Assembly: GCF_022605165.1 (NCBI RefSeq)
Contig: NC_063079.1
Span: forward strand, 506,001 to 570,000
Length of the DNA: 64,000 nt
Direction of reading: 5' to 3'
Source: Purpureocillium takamizusanense
Taxonomy: Eukaryota; Ascomycota; Sordariomycetes; Hypocreales; Ophiocordycipitaceae
Position 1 is the stretch's first letter, and every line of letters begins with the position of its first letter. The notes beneath the pieces were generated by a model. It searched no databases. It was not told the origin of the DNA and saw only the letters and a program-made list of their open reading frames with translations. The translations under genes were made by a program, and so were the position numbers. Below are positions 33,340-44,547 of the stretch, piece after piece.

Positions 33340-34230
33340 GCCTCGTCGACTATTTGCGGGCGCAGCCACGAGTTGGTGACAGCGTCGGTGTCCATCTCGG
33401 ACATGACCAGACATGGCCAAGACGTACGACTCTGTCCATCGGCCAAATTTCTCGCGACCAACATGCAGATGGACTGCTGCAAGTCCGGCCGCCTTCTTCA
33501 GCTGAAAATGCGGGCGAACACGAGCAAATCGCAGCTGCAGCTGGCTGATGTGCCCAAGAATGACGCCCACTCACTCCTCCATTCGATTGACATTTGTGTG
33601 AATGCAGACGACTAAAACAATCTCGCGATGCCACGAAAAAGGAAAGCAAGCTCGGCAGCTGTTGGGACGGGTAGATGTTTGCCAGTGGTGCCTCCACTGC
33701 CGGTTGCCCTTTCATCCTGGGCAATAATGTTCCAACCCCCGCGTTTCAGATCCGTCCATATTATCGCCCCGCCATCCCGAAGTGTGGCTTTGGGCTCCTA
33801 AATCCCGACAATGGGCGAGACGGTTGTGGGCCCAACGTCGTCTCAGTATGTTTTGCCGTTGCTGGCACTGCCAGTGGTGTACTTTGTCATTGTGTATGAT
33901 CATGCGACGCTTCACTTCCCGCTCTCTGTTCTGTTTTCTCCCCTCATCATCATCCTTCTCCTTGTCTCCGCATGCCAAGCCTAACTGACCCTGGCTGGTC
34001 GGCGACTGAAAGTTGTGTTACACCTTACGGCCGCCCCCAAGCATGCAAGGCACCACCACCACCTTCAGGAGCAAACATGTCGCCCCTGACGGAATTCGGC
34101 AGGGTATGTCCCAACAGGCTAGGCGGGAGATGACACCATCCGCGCAACCATCCACAAGATGGTACCTGATGAGGCGACTGGGCGGGCGTACGCGGACGTC
34201 GGTGGCGCCGGAATTGACAATGCGCTTTCA
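33340..34230 (+). pseudogene. Remnant of the MCT transporter promoter and first codons
   Basis: This stretch repeats the upstream and N-terminal region of the intact transporter at 38598. Shared landmarks in the same order are GCGTCGGTGTCCAT (33384 and 37720), GCGACCAACATGCAG (33458 and 37875), a pyrimidine-rich block with CCTCATCATCATCCTTC-like text (33943 and 38410), the start region ATG-(T/C)-C-GCCCCTG (34078 and 38598) and GAGGCGACTGGG (34171 and 38702). After the start codon the copy reaches a stop within 20 codons and the membrane-helix part is missing. It is called a truncated duplicate. Similarity was judged by eye only. Confidence 0.55.
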
Positions 34231-34254
34231 TCCCCAAATGCAGTCGGGCGTGCA

Positions 34255-34446
34255 GGGCTATCCTAACAGGCTGATTATCACGAGTCTGTGGTGCTCTTCC
34301 TCGCTATCAGCGCCGGAGGCGATGAAAGTGCCACGGCTACCGGCATGAAGGTAGCATGGCATAACAACGTTGAGTAGGTAAAGGGGGGCTCTGCATCAGC
34401 GCTGAAAGAGCCCAGGACGCTTGACGGGGCATTTAGTGGCTTCTAA
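34255..34446 (+). pseudogene. Second HAD hydrolase tail remnant
   Basis: One frame reads VLFLAISAGGDESATATGMKV then AWHNNVE, a TAG at 34375-34377, KGGSASALKEPRTLDGAFSGF and a stop. It aligns to the last 60 residues of the HAD relic at 24000-24593 (LFVAGSPGDVGGA, GMKVVWHNR, KGSAIPLKESGLLSDALSNF). Only the C-terminal end remains. It marks the start of the second copy of the duplicated segment. Confidence 0.65.
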
Positions 34447-34827
34447 TGAGTTTCGCCTCGTACTAAGTGCCAACCCTTGTCATCATGGTATTCTTCGCAT
34501 GGAATGACCGTCGCCATGCTCGTGACTGTATTCAAGTAGCCGCTATTCAAAAATTATGGCATCGCAAAGCACGACGATCACTCAATTTCACTTGCACGGC
34601 CTTTCTGGCCGTATCAATTCCCTCACGTATGCCTGTTGTATAGATCGGACTCGGGGCAACTGAATACGCGGTTCAAGAATATGGCAGTCACGGGTTATGG
34701 ACCAACAACGGGAACGGCTCAATACGCGGAATATTGCGCCAGAAATACGAGATGTATGACAGTTTCAAAGAGGGTTAACCAACTTCTTGCCTCCTTCCCT
34801 TGCTCTCTGCCCAGTCTTGCCGCGGAA
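34447..34827. other. Intergenic, no gene seen
   Basis: Between the HAD tail remnant and the 3' end of paralog 2. The equivalent interval in copy 1, once the retrotransposon is removed, is about 300 bp. Confidence 0.45.
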
Positions 34828-37154
34828 TCATTCCTTCGTCCCAGCTGACTGCATGTGGCCACCAGAGTAGGTGTGGTAGAAAGGCAACCAATCATACCAG
34901 CAATCGTCCTTGTGAGTGTAGCTTCTGTACCTGCGTCCTCCTTTCAGCGGCGTGCTTCCACCGAGTTTGAGGGCGCTGATATTTGCGGTAGTGCCCCCCC
35001 CCGAAGATCCTTCGTCGTCCTCCGTTCCGTTGCCCCCGGTTTCTTCACCAATCCAACCATCGGCTGAATCAAGCACCTCGACATCTTCTGCTTCAGGGGT
35101 CAAAAGAAAGGGTAATTCAGCCGCCATTGACGCACCAATCTGCATCATGACCAAAGAATCCAGTTCGGAAGCCCATCGCGGTATCACTGCACTGTACATG
35201 GCTAAAGCCACGAGACAGGCCAAGTAGACAGCAAGATGGGCCGATATAATTCGGCGAGGGTAGTGCTCAATGTCGGGGATAATGTAATTAGAGTCTCCGA
35301 GGTCGTAAGATATTTTCCAATCGCTCTTTGACAGGCTGCCCGTCATGACCACGTCGTGGGTCAAGAAAGCTGCGGCATCGAAAGCATTGGTAATTCGTGC
35401 CTGGTCATCGACCGAGTCTGTCAAGAAGGACCATATGTATTGCGCCTGAAGCGAGACAGTCCTGTCTTCCTTCGTTTTCTTGATGCACGGATCGATATCG
35501 GTAGATCCGATTCGGCGGCCGTCGGCTTGCCGGAAGAGGTGGGTCATGGGTAGCACCCGGGAACACTGAGCTTGCCCAAGTTCATCAACGCCGTAGTCCT
35601 TGCGCGTGTTGTTGAAGAAAGACCCGGGACCAAAGAGCGCAAGCGCGATTGTCAGAAGAGGGCCTTTGTGCGGGTTCTTCGTTACATTTTTCGTCCCTGA
35701 GTTGGTGTCGTTGGCCACCACCATGCGAGAATATTTCTTCGTCCCCATCGTTTGAATAGCGCAATCTGGTAGTTTGCCGCAAAGTTCTGTGGGATCCGCA
35801 TCTGAATCTAGCCTGGGTAATATGGACTGGTAATTATCGTAGTTTGGCAGCTGGAAGTATGCTGCTGTTGTACTGACGCTGATATTGCGAACGTGTATGC
35901 CAGATTTAAACGTTTCTCGGCCTGATCCCGATAGACTGGCTCTAAGCAAAAGTTCCTCACGAAACTCCTGCCGAGTACGTATCGCTTTCCATGGAGACTG
36001 CGTCATATTTCCAGGCATGCAAACTTCGAAATTAAACTCAACATTCGGATCCTGGCCATGGTAGGACAAATATAGCGAATCATTCTTGTTGAGGCAGCTC
36101 AGCTCAAACTCTTCGGAGGTAAGGCTGTTCAAAGATGTTGTCGAATTTATCGTAGGAGCAAATTGTCTGAGAAGCCCTGTGCTAAACCCGATCGGAAGCT
36201 GAGACCAGAAGGCGTCCTTAACGTTTGCTAGGTTCCCAAGAGTGTACTGGGTACCCGGTGCGCGACAGGGAAATTCATCGTCTTGAAGTATACCGCTGCA
36301 AGTTTGCATTGTTGACCACAATCTTACTTGCGGATCGGTGTTCTTGGCAGCGATGAGCCTATTGCGTGTCATGGTTATGGTGTGCCCGTCGTCATCCGGG
36401 TCGTCGGAGAAGCGGCCGAGGATATCTGCCTGATACCCGTCCACTCGATAGATGTTACGGGGGACGAATACGTATTGGTAGTTCACTAGGGCGGCTTGTA
36501 TGAGATTTTGAGAAATACCTAAGCGCAGTTTAGCAAAGGAGTCGTTTGGTGCTCGGCAAGCTGGAGCGCACCGAGAACCATGAGACCAATAGAAAGCCAT
36601 AGGAGCCGTGATCCATGCAGTTTCCGCGATTTTGCCCGAAATGCAAGCTTCAAAAGCAACTTCGGGGTTGTCCAAGCCTTATCAGCGAGCGCTATAACGT
36701 GTCTTAGAGTGCGACGGCGCTCGGTAGGCCGTGGTCGCCTCTGGACGTATACCACAGCTGCTTTCGAGCAGACGGCAGAAATCAAAGGAACTGTTAGTAT
36801 TGCCACGGCGTATTGTAGCATTCTAGCAACATAAGTGAAGTAGAAGCTCCTGCGAATCATCTCGCTGTCGTAAGATAGGGATTCGTCCTCGGAGTTGGCC
36901 TGCACCCCCAAATGATGGTAACCATAAGAGTAGCCCCCGATCGGTCGATCACTGGCAATGCACTTCAGCACCCAGGCAACGATTGCAGCAATGGCATACA
37001 GTCCGACAAAGATAAGAATGTATGTCGAGCGTTGGAGAGTGGCTGATGCTTGTTTCTTGGGCTGCGACGCCTGGCCTGCGACGACTTGGTCTTGGCTAGG
37101 AGGTGGCGACCTTTCCAGCTGCCGGAAGCCGTTCGTAGCAGGTGACGACGGCAT
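34828..37154 (-). CDS. Fungal polytopic membrane protein of unknown function, paralog 2
   Basis: Two exons (37154-36572, 36518-34828; 53-bp intron with CTAAAC branch and TTAG) give 757 residues. Its layout matches paralog 1: helix YILIFVGLYAIAAIVAWVL, hydrophobic AILTVPLISAVCSKAAVVYVQRR, helix LLWLSIGLMVLG, a long glycosylation-site-rich region, LLTIALALFGPGSFFNN, a late helix (LAVYLACLVALAMYSAV) and the tail LVMMQIGASMAAELPFLL with ADGWIGEE. Identity between the two is roughly 40-45 per cent by eye in the N-terminal third and lower later, so the duplication is old. The intron sits at the homologous codon in both. No enzyme motif is seen. The function is unknown; a receptor-like membrane protein is one guess. 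Confidence 0.78.
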
Positions 37155-37680
37155 TATGTACGCCGAGCTTCGAGTTTGAGGAAGAGTAAGGTAAAGTCAG
37201 AAAGAAGGAGTCAAAATCTTCAAGAACTGAGGCTTGTTTGACGGCGATGTATCATGTGGATAGATGTAGGAGCATCTGGGGACGAAAACGCTCCAAGCGG
37301 AAGAACATGCTTGGGCTTTAATGCTTCAAAAAGCACAGTACGTAGCATCATCGGGTATCATCATCGGGAGCTCTATCGGGCACCGACTGTGGTGAAGCAT
37401 TCCAGGACTTGTCAGCTTCCCTGAGACGATGCCGTTGAGGCCTCACGGTCGGCACACGGATGAGAAGCACCAGGATCCGCGCCGAGAACCACGCGCAACC
37501 GGGCACCCTACCCCGTGCCTCCAACAGGCACAGTACCAGCCGAAGCGACTCATCCAAGGCACACCTCGGCGTAGCTTTACCTTGCGTCACAATGCGCTCC
37601 TTACCAGAAAGAGCCCAGCCAAGAGCCTTGGATGAAACAGTGGCAAAGGCCAAGCGAGAGGCAGATATCAAGTACTGCAT
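37155..37680. other. Intergenic, possible small relic
   Basis: Upstream region of paralog 2. On the minus strand near 37,390-37,430 the text HRLREADKSWNAS resembles the conserved LRQVAALSDKSWNDS of paralog 1. The match is too short to call a third copy. Confidence 0.3.
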
Positions 37681-37814
37681 GTGTGTTCGAGGCGCAGTCT
37701 GGTAGTAACAAGCCGCAACGGCGTCGGTGTCCATTTTCGTCCTAGATCAGACATGAGATACTCTCAGTCTCCAATAGAGGTGGCATACTGGTGTTCATCC
37801 CAATTGAAGATCCA

Positions 37815-37839
37815 GGGGGGGGGGGGGGGGGGGGGGGGG
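37815..37839 (+). repeat. Homopolymer of 25 G
   Basis: An uninterrupted run of 25 G about 760 bp upstream of the MCT start codon. The true length is uncertain because such runs slip during sequencing and replication. Confidence 0.9.
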
Positions 37840-38597
37840 TTCGGGCACAAAGGCAGCAACTCGCCTCATTTTGCGACCAACATGCAGTTATCCTGGTGAT
37901 GCTTTCAGCTGAGATGCCAGGCACGAGCGAGGCGCAGCTGGCTGTCCAAGAATCACGAACACTCGCCCTCCCTCTAGTTGCCATTGTACAAGTGCGGCGA
38001 TGATACTATTCGTTGGGTCTTCGCTCCACAGCGACGCTTTCCTCCATGGAAAACTCACCAAGAGCTGTCACTGGCGTGTATGGTAGATTGTAGTATGTAC
38101 GAAAGACTAACCAACGTAGTAGTGCGAACCCCTGCCCAGACGTTTAAGAACCGTTTATTATCCTTGCCCATATTACGTACCCCGCCAAGCCGGATCTGCC
38201 GCATCTGGTTCCCGAACTCCGCGCGGCACGTAACGACAGAAGCGGGCTTTTAGTGGACCAACGTGTCCCGATATGTCCTCCCATCGCGTGCCTCCAACTG
38301 CTTACTTTATACGAAGTACGTTAGTTAGTCCTTGGTTCTACTCGGTCACCGCGTTGGAAATATTCGACGCTTCTCTTCTCGCTCTTCATCCTATTCTCTC
38401 TCTTCCCTCCTCATCATCCTTCCCCCTGCAGCCAGGGGACGAGCAAGCCCTGCTGGCCCCTCACAGATCACGAGGTCACCTCCCCCCGTCCCCTGTTTCC
38501 CCCCCTGTCCGGTCAGCGAATTGTTCGTTGTTCGACGGGCGCCCCCAGATGCAAGCCACAGCCACCAGAGCGTGGATCAGCAGCCACCAGATCCAGC

Positions 38598-40561
38598 ATG
38601 CCGCCCCTGGCAGCAGTAGCAGTCGGTCTCGACCCCTCGACGAGCCGAGCGGACGATGAAGCCATTCGTGTCATTGGCGGTGCGGCTCCCGCGACAGACG
38701 AGGAGGCGACTGGGTGGGCGCACGGGTGTGGCGGCGGCGACGGCGTCGACGAGGTGCCGCCTCATCTCACCATGCAGGCACCGCCGCCGTCGACGCCGCC
38801 CCCCGTCGTGCTGGACCAGGCGCGCAACTTTGACGACGAGCGGGTCGATGGCGGTCTCAAGGCCTGGCTGCAGGTCGCAGCCTCGTTTGCCCTGTACTTT
38901 AACCATCTGTACGACCCTCCCCTCCCCTTCCCCTCCAGTCCTTGTTTGCTCGCGGGTTTCGTCCTGTCTCTTGGCGTTTGTGTTTCTACTCTGCCCTGCC
39001 CCCTTTTGTCCAGTTCTTCCTCCCGGTCTCCCCTTCGTCCTCTCACCCCTGGGCCCAACACAGCGTCGCCATGGCCCTCCCTGTCCCTTTCTTCCTCCCC
39101 GGGGGCATTGTTGTTTCGTTTCGTCTTGTCCGCCAGATGAGACGCCTCGTATCTGCCGTGTCACCAACATACCCAACAGACACACACACGCGCGGAATCA
39201 TGGAATGGACAAGGAAAGAAAAAAGAAAGAAGTTGTGCGTATGCTAATTTGCTCGGGCGCATGTAAGCGGCCTCGTCAACTCGTTTGGCGTCTTCCAGTC
39301 GTACTACACCGCCCACCTCCGATCAGGCAGCTCCCCCTCGGCCGTCTCGTGGATCGGCTCCGTGCAGACCTTTTGCCTCATGGCGCTCAGCGCCGTCATC
39401 GGCCCGCTCTACGACCGCGGGCACGCGCGCGCCCTCGTCGCCGCCGGCACGGCTCTCCTCGCCGCCGGCTTCGTCGCCACCTCCTTCTCAACGCGGTACT
39501 GGCAGGTGCTCCTCGCGCAGGGGCTCTGCATGGGACTGGGCGCGTGCTGCATCAGCGTCCCGTCCATCGCCCTCGTGCCGCTCTACTTTCGCCGGCGGAG
39601 GGCGCGTGCCATGGCAGCCGCCACCGTGGGAAGCGGGCTCGGCGCAACCACGTACCCGTTGCTCTTTGAGAGTCTTCAGCGGTCGGTTGGGTTTGGTTGG
39701 GCGGTCCGCGCCATGGGGCTCGTCGCCGTCGTGCTGTGCCTGTTTGCCCTCGCTGTGATGCGCCCTCGTACCTTGAGGGAGCGTCCGGCCTGGATGACGA
39801 TGCGGCAGGGACGGGGCGTCGGGGTCGGCGGCCTCTCGCTTGCGTGGTTCGTCGACACAGCTGCCTTCAAGGAGCGGCCATTTCAGCTGTACTGCGCGGC
39901 CATCTTCTTCAACAACCTCGTCTTCTTCAACGCGCCCTACTACCTCCAGTCGTACGCCCTCGCGCACGGCATGACCGCCTCCGGGTTGGCGCACTACCTC
40001 GTCGCCATCGCCAACGCGTGCACCATCCCCGGCCGCATCGTCCCGTCCTTTATCGCTGACCGCGTCGGCGCTCTCGACACGTACATTGCCGTCCTGGGGT
40101 GCACCTTCCTCAGCCTCCTGTACTGGGTCAGCGTCGCCACACCCGCCGGCAACGTCGCCTTTGCCGTCTTGTACGGCTTCTTCTCCGGCGGCGTCGTCTC
40201 GCTCGCGACCGTCGTCGTGACAAACATCACGCCCGACCTGAGCCGCCTTGGCACCAGGCTCGGCATGGTGAGTGTCCTCAAGGGCGTGGGCTCCCTCCTC
40301 GGCCCGCCCTTGTCAGGGGCTATGCTAGATGCCACCGGTGGGTACCTTGGCGTGCAGTTGTTTGCTGCCATGGGGTTCCTGCTGACGACCGTCTTCATGG
40401 TCGTGCTGCGCCTTGTGGTGGCGAGGAGGGATGCACGGGTGCTCAGGGGCGAGGGCGGCACGGTGAAGGATGGAGACAAGAGGGAAGAGGGCTATCACCA
40501 GATCCGCGGCTCAAGACGTCTGTTGAGACTCATGAGGATACGAGGGCCTCCTCCACGCTGA
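38598..40561 (+). CDS. Monocarboxylate-type MFS transporter
   Basis: Two exons (38598-38908, 39268-40561) give 534 residues with a disordered N-terminus of about 95 residues. The membrane part starts DGGLKAWLQVAASF, then after the intron GLVNSFGVFQSYYTAHLR, GPLYDRGHARAL, AQGLCMGLGACCISVPSIALVPLYFRRRRARAM, and the second half with PGRIVPSFIADRVGALDTY and GMVSVLKGVGSLLGPPLSG, all usual for the fungal MCT (TC 2.A.1.13) group related to Mch4/Mch5 riboflavin and monocarboxylate carriers. The intron is long (359 bp), pyrimidine-rich, with a GTACGA donor and TAAG acceptor; it removes the sequence between LYFNH and LGLVNSFG. The substrate is unknown. A truncated duplicate of its 5' region lies at 33340-34230. 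Start codon uncertain because the N-terminus is low complexity. Confidence 0.82.
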
Positions 40562-40846
40562 TCTTCGATCAGTTCTTTATGCCGTGTTAGCCTCGTCTAG
40601 CACTGCTCGATACTTGTGTGCCCGATGCCGACCCTCTCCTCGCCCGGTCAGGCTCGTTGCCTCGTGTCATGTCGAGTCCTGTATTTCATAGCAAGGATAC
40701 ACACTGCGGGCACTGTTCGCCACGTCATGCTACCATTCCTCCAGTCGAAGCCGCTCGAAGCGGTAGGGCTCTAACCTGAGGCGCCCCGATGTAAATGCAG
40801 CCATACCCAACCCGCTTCATGCAAATTATACACAAACATGATTTCT

Positions 40847-43069
40847 TTATACAATTCCCACCCTTCTGAGCATCAGACGTGCCGACATCGTCCCCAACAA
40901 GGCGAGTCCGTACACGTCAACTCTAGCCTCGGGGACGTCACTCTCCCACACCTTGGTCGCGACCCAACACACGGAGGCGAGCTCGACGACGCCAACTGCC
41001 GAGAGCACATACGCGACCGTGCGAGGTGTTGGCGAAGTTTGAATCTCATGGCTCGTCGCGTCGCTATCGGAGAGAGCAATGATGCCAGCCACGAGGAGTA
41101 CGACGGTCCGTATTTCTAGTTGGTAAGGAATGGCAATGACCATGGTCGCCAACCAAGCCAACCCCAAGCTAGCGACAGTGACAGGCAGGGCTGCATTAGA
41201 CGTCGGAGGCATTCTGCGTCTCGGTTTGTCGGATCGCGACGCAGCGACCCGACTCGGCGATCCGTTTGTTGCCATGCCGTCTACACTCTTGGTGTCGACA
41301 TCCTGCTCCTGACTCAGGCTGAAGCTCTGACTCAGCAAGTCCGCCAGAGAGCTTGCATCGTCCCTATCTGGTGCAAAGAACTTGGGTTGTCTAAACTCGA
41401 CACCGTGACTGCCCTCTACTGCCTTGCCGCGGTCGCTCCCGGTGCGGCGGCCGGCAAATAGCTTCTGGCTATTACTCACGGGTGGTTGTACCTCTGGCTC
41501 CGGTTCGCGAGGTGGGTTCCAGAGTCGCCGCGCTGGGTTAACTGGCGCTGCTGGAACCTTGTGGCGGAAGGGATTGTCCACCTCCTGCCGCGCAAACTTG
41601 CTAGTTCCTATGCTTGGCGACGATGGATTCACAATCGCTCGATTCTGGTGCGGTGTGATCGGCGACCAATCCATCTCCTCGGCGTACTGAACCGGCTGCT
41701 GGCGCCGTCGCGCAGGAGTCTCGGACAGGCCGAGGCCGCCAAACGACAGCGCCGAACTGCCCGGCGGCTGCGGACCCGTGACCCGTTGAGATGGAGGAGT
41801 CAAGCTGGCCGGCCGAGCCTTTGAAGGCCCATCAGGTGACTCCAAAGCATCCTTGAAAAGCTCCGAAAATGTCTTGGAGTCCTCCTGCTTGCGCTTGGCA
41901 GGTGTCGTGGCCTTAGGCAGGGCAGGCTTGTCGTCGGTTCCGAACAGTGGTGAGGTGTCGACCCGGATGGACCTGCCGGCCAAGACATATATCTGAGTGT
42001 CATGTCAGCACTTTTGTCTATTCTCACGATACCAGCAGTGGTTCGCACCAGTCCCATGACAGCGGCCATGACAGCATGTATGCTGAGCTGAGCTTGGACC
42101 GACTGGCTCCGCCCGCCCTTGATTCCCTCCACTCGCCGAAAGACTAGCCGGAAAAATATTATGAGGCCTTGAAAGGAGTACCACTGGGTAAGGCCTAGCA
42201 AGTGCCTCGTGAACCCGCGGTTCACTTGCACAAAGTGCGGGTTCCACCATACCGAGGCACACGCCGCCGCGACGCTCCAACGCATGAGCACATCCTGTGC
42301 TGGAAGGAGATCAGCTATCCATGCTAGCCACGGGATGATTTGACCCAGCAAAGAATCGACCCCGTCCGGATCGCGCATGCCAGCCGCATCGCCGGCCTGC
42401 AGCACTTGGGTCACCATGACCATGTGCCACAGCAGTTGCAGCACGAAGCCGGCCCTCCAGATGGCGCCGCCGAGCGCGCTCGCCCAGTCCAGCGGCGTCC
42501 GCCTCCGGATGGGCTTACGACCGCGACTCAAGTCCATCATGCGACGCAGATGGTCCGTCTTGGCCGTGTACCCCGCCTGACGGATGCGGTGCTCAACGCG
42601 GGCGGCACATTCGTCGCAGACCTGGGGATAGCGCTCCTCCAAGCCACGACGGTAGCGGTAGTAGTTGCGCTCCAGCTTCTCATATTCCGGATCGGAAGGG
42701 TCGTCGGGAAAGTACTGTGCCAGCGACTTGGTGAAGAGATGTTGGTTCTTCAGACATGTCGGGCAGAAGATGTTGCTGCTGCCACCGGCCGCGGGCGACG
42801 AAGGCCGAGGCACGGCATATTGCGTCGTTATCGCCTCGCGATCCGTCGCGACAGGGGGATCCGTAATCTCTCCATTCTGCTCTCGTCAGCGCTCAGAGTC
42901 TCGGACGCGCCTCTCAGCGGCAGGGCCATCGGGCGTTCACCTCGTCGAGGTAGTTGGTGGCATCGCAGTAGAGACACAGGAACTCGCGGGTCACACCGTC
43001 GTACTTGAGCCCGGACCGCTTGCCGCAGTAGAAGCAGGTCAGGTACCGGGCACCCCTGAGCCGTGCCAT
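40847..43069 (-). CDS. ima1: Inner nuclear membrane protein Ima1
   Basis: Three exons (43069-42941, 42876-42049, 41992-40847; introns of 64 and 56 bp) give 700 residues. The N-terminal Ima1_N domain carries its zinc-binding Cys pairs: CFYCGKRSG, CLYCDATNYLDE, FCPTCLKNQ and VCDECAARVEHR. Several membrane helices follow (AIWRAGFVLQLLWHMVMV, WLAWIADLLP, LIIFFRLVFRRV), then the family mark IRVDTSPLFG, a disordered Ser/Pro-rich segment and a C-terminal pair of helices (LGLAWLATMVIAIPYQLEI). Fission yeast Ima1 and animal TMEM201/Samp1 sit in the inner nuclear membrane and help couple chromatin and the nuclear envelope to cytoskeletal force. The 56-bp intron was placed so that GLIYVLAGRSIRVD is continuous. 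Divergent from dsc3 by 524 bp. Confidence 0.88.
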
Positions 43070-43593
43070 CTCGATGCGTGCCCCGAGCACAGAAAATGTG
43101 CGTCGTTGGCAGAGGATGGATTGTTGAAACCAGGAGGAAGTTGGGGGAGGAAGGCGACCATTCTGCCCAGGGCGGTGGGCAGATATTATTGGGTGCAGGC
43201 AGTGGATGAAGCCTACTGAACTCCCATTGTCCCTCCACTGTGAGAGCTCGCAAGCATTGGAAGCTCCGGGCGGGTCCCCCACTGTGAACCCTGCCCGGCA
43301 GTGCGGCGCCAGCTGTCGCCCGTCCCCAGATATAGGCGGGTGGCTGAGGTGTCGTCACCTGTTCCAGCGGCTGGCAGCTGTCCTCCACCTAGGTAGTCAG
43401 TTCTGCAGTTCCATCCGAGACACCAACCCAATCCGCATCACTTCTCAAACTTCCTATCACGACGGCACGCAGTCGCGTCGCGCACGTCCACCTACGCTGC
43501 ACCGACCGCACGAACCAGGGCAAACGGACGAAGCCCGCGTGCGCATCTCTCTCGCCGCTCGCGCGCCCTGCCGTTCTCCCTCACCATGCCGCC
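43070..43593. promoter_or_regulatory. Divergent promoter of ima1 and dsc3
   Basis: 524 bp between the two start codons with no other gene. No specific motif was recognised. Confidence 0.4.
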
Positions 43594-44547
43594 ATGACGT
43601 CCGCGCCCCTCCACCTCACCATCCGCTTCTCAACCTCCATCCCGGACCTCGATCTCGACATTCCCACACCGCATCTCACCACCGTTCTCTCGCTCAAGCA
43701 TCTCCTCCGTACGCGCCTGTCTACCCCGAACCGGCTGCGCCTCATCCACCAGGGCCGCATCCTGCCCGACACCTCCGCCCTCTCCGCCGTCCTCAAGCCG
43801 CTCCCGCCGCCGCCGCCGCCACTAGCCTCCTCAGCGTCCGCAAAACGAAGCGCCCACGATGATGGTCATGGCTCCGCTGGCAAGGACAAGGGCAAAGCCG
43901 TCGAGGGCGCCGCCCCGCCTCCGCTGCGCATCTACGTAAACTGTTCCATCGGCGATGAGCTCTCCGACGCGGACCTCGCCGCCGAGGCCGCGGCCGCGCA
44001 CAACCCGCCTTCGGACCCGTCCACCGGTGATGGCTCCAAGACGCAAGGCGGCATGCCCTCGTCCAACGGCGCCGCCACCGCGTCTGGTACCGACGCCGGC
44101 GCCGGGTCATCCTCGTGGCGCACACGCCCGCGTCCACGCGGCTTCGACCGTCTCTTGCAGGCGGGCTTCACGTCGTCGGAGATATCCACGCTGCGTACGC
44201 AGTTTGCGTCCATAAATTCAGAACGCTTCGCCCCGGACGCCATGCCCTCGCCCGACACTCTTCGCGGGCTCGAGGACGCGTGGATCGACTCCAACGCCGG
44301 CGAGGTTCCGTCGCTGGGCGCAGGAGCCGCTGGTGGCGCCACCATCGAGGACGAGCTGAGCAGCATGTCGAGCGTGCTGGACATCTTGATCCGAGGCATG
44401 ATGATTGGCTTCTTCTTCCCGCTCGGGAGCCTGACGTGGCTCCTGAGGCAGGGAGTCTGGAGCGACAAGTGGCAAATCTTTGTCGGATCAGGCGTCGTCC
44501 TCAGCCTGACGGTAGGCATCGTCATGGGCATTTCCGGCGAGCGGTGA
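43594..44547 (+). CDS. dsc3: Dsc E3 ubiquitin ligase complex subunit 3
   Basis: Intronless, 317 residues. N-terminal ubiquitin-like domain (residues 6-70; LHLTIRFSTSIPDLDLDI, then RLIHQGRILPDTSAL), a Pro- and Ala-rich disordered linker, the conserved RPRGFDRLLQAGFTSSEI element, which starts the DUF2407 C-terminal domain, and two C-terminal membrane helices (MMIGFFFPLGSLTWLLRQG, FVGSGVVLSLTVGIVMG). In fission yeast and Aspergillus, Dsc3/DscC is part of the Golgi Dsc ligase that cleaves the SREBP homologue in low oxygen and degrades orphan membrane proteins. Length and order match the family. The first ATG that begins the ubiquitin-like strand was used. Confidence 0.9.
   Translation: MTSAPLHLTIRFSTSIPDLDLDIPTPHLTTVLSLKHLLRTRLSTPNRLRLIHQGRILPDTSALSAVLKPLPPPPPPLASSASAKRSAHDDGHGSAGKDKGKAVEGAAPPPLRIYVNCSIGDELSDADLAAEAAAAHNPPSDPSTGDGSKTQGGMPSSNGAATASGTDAGAGSSSWRTRPRPRGFDRLLQAGFTSSEISTLRTQFASINSERFAPDAMPSPDTLRGLEDAWIDSNAGEVPSLGAGAAGGATIEDELSSMSSVLDILIRGMMIGFFFPLGSLTWLLRQGVWSDKWQIFVGSGVVLSLTVGIVMGISGER

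Noticed and set aside
37348..37734. 128-codon minus-strand frame containing ADKSWN, a possible third membrane-protein copy
   Set aside because: Only about 12 residues resemble the paralogs; the rest does not align and no other landmark is found.
38577..39185. 202-codon minus-strand frame across the MCT first exon and intron
   Set aside because: A low-complexity Gly/Arg/Gln product antisense to the transporter start, without family resemblance.
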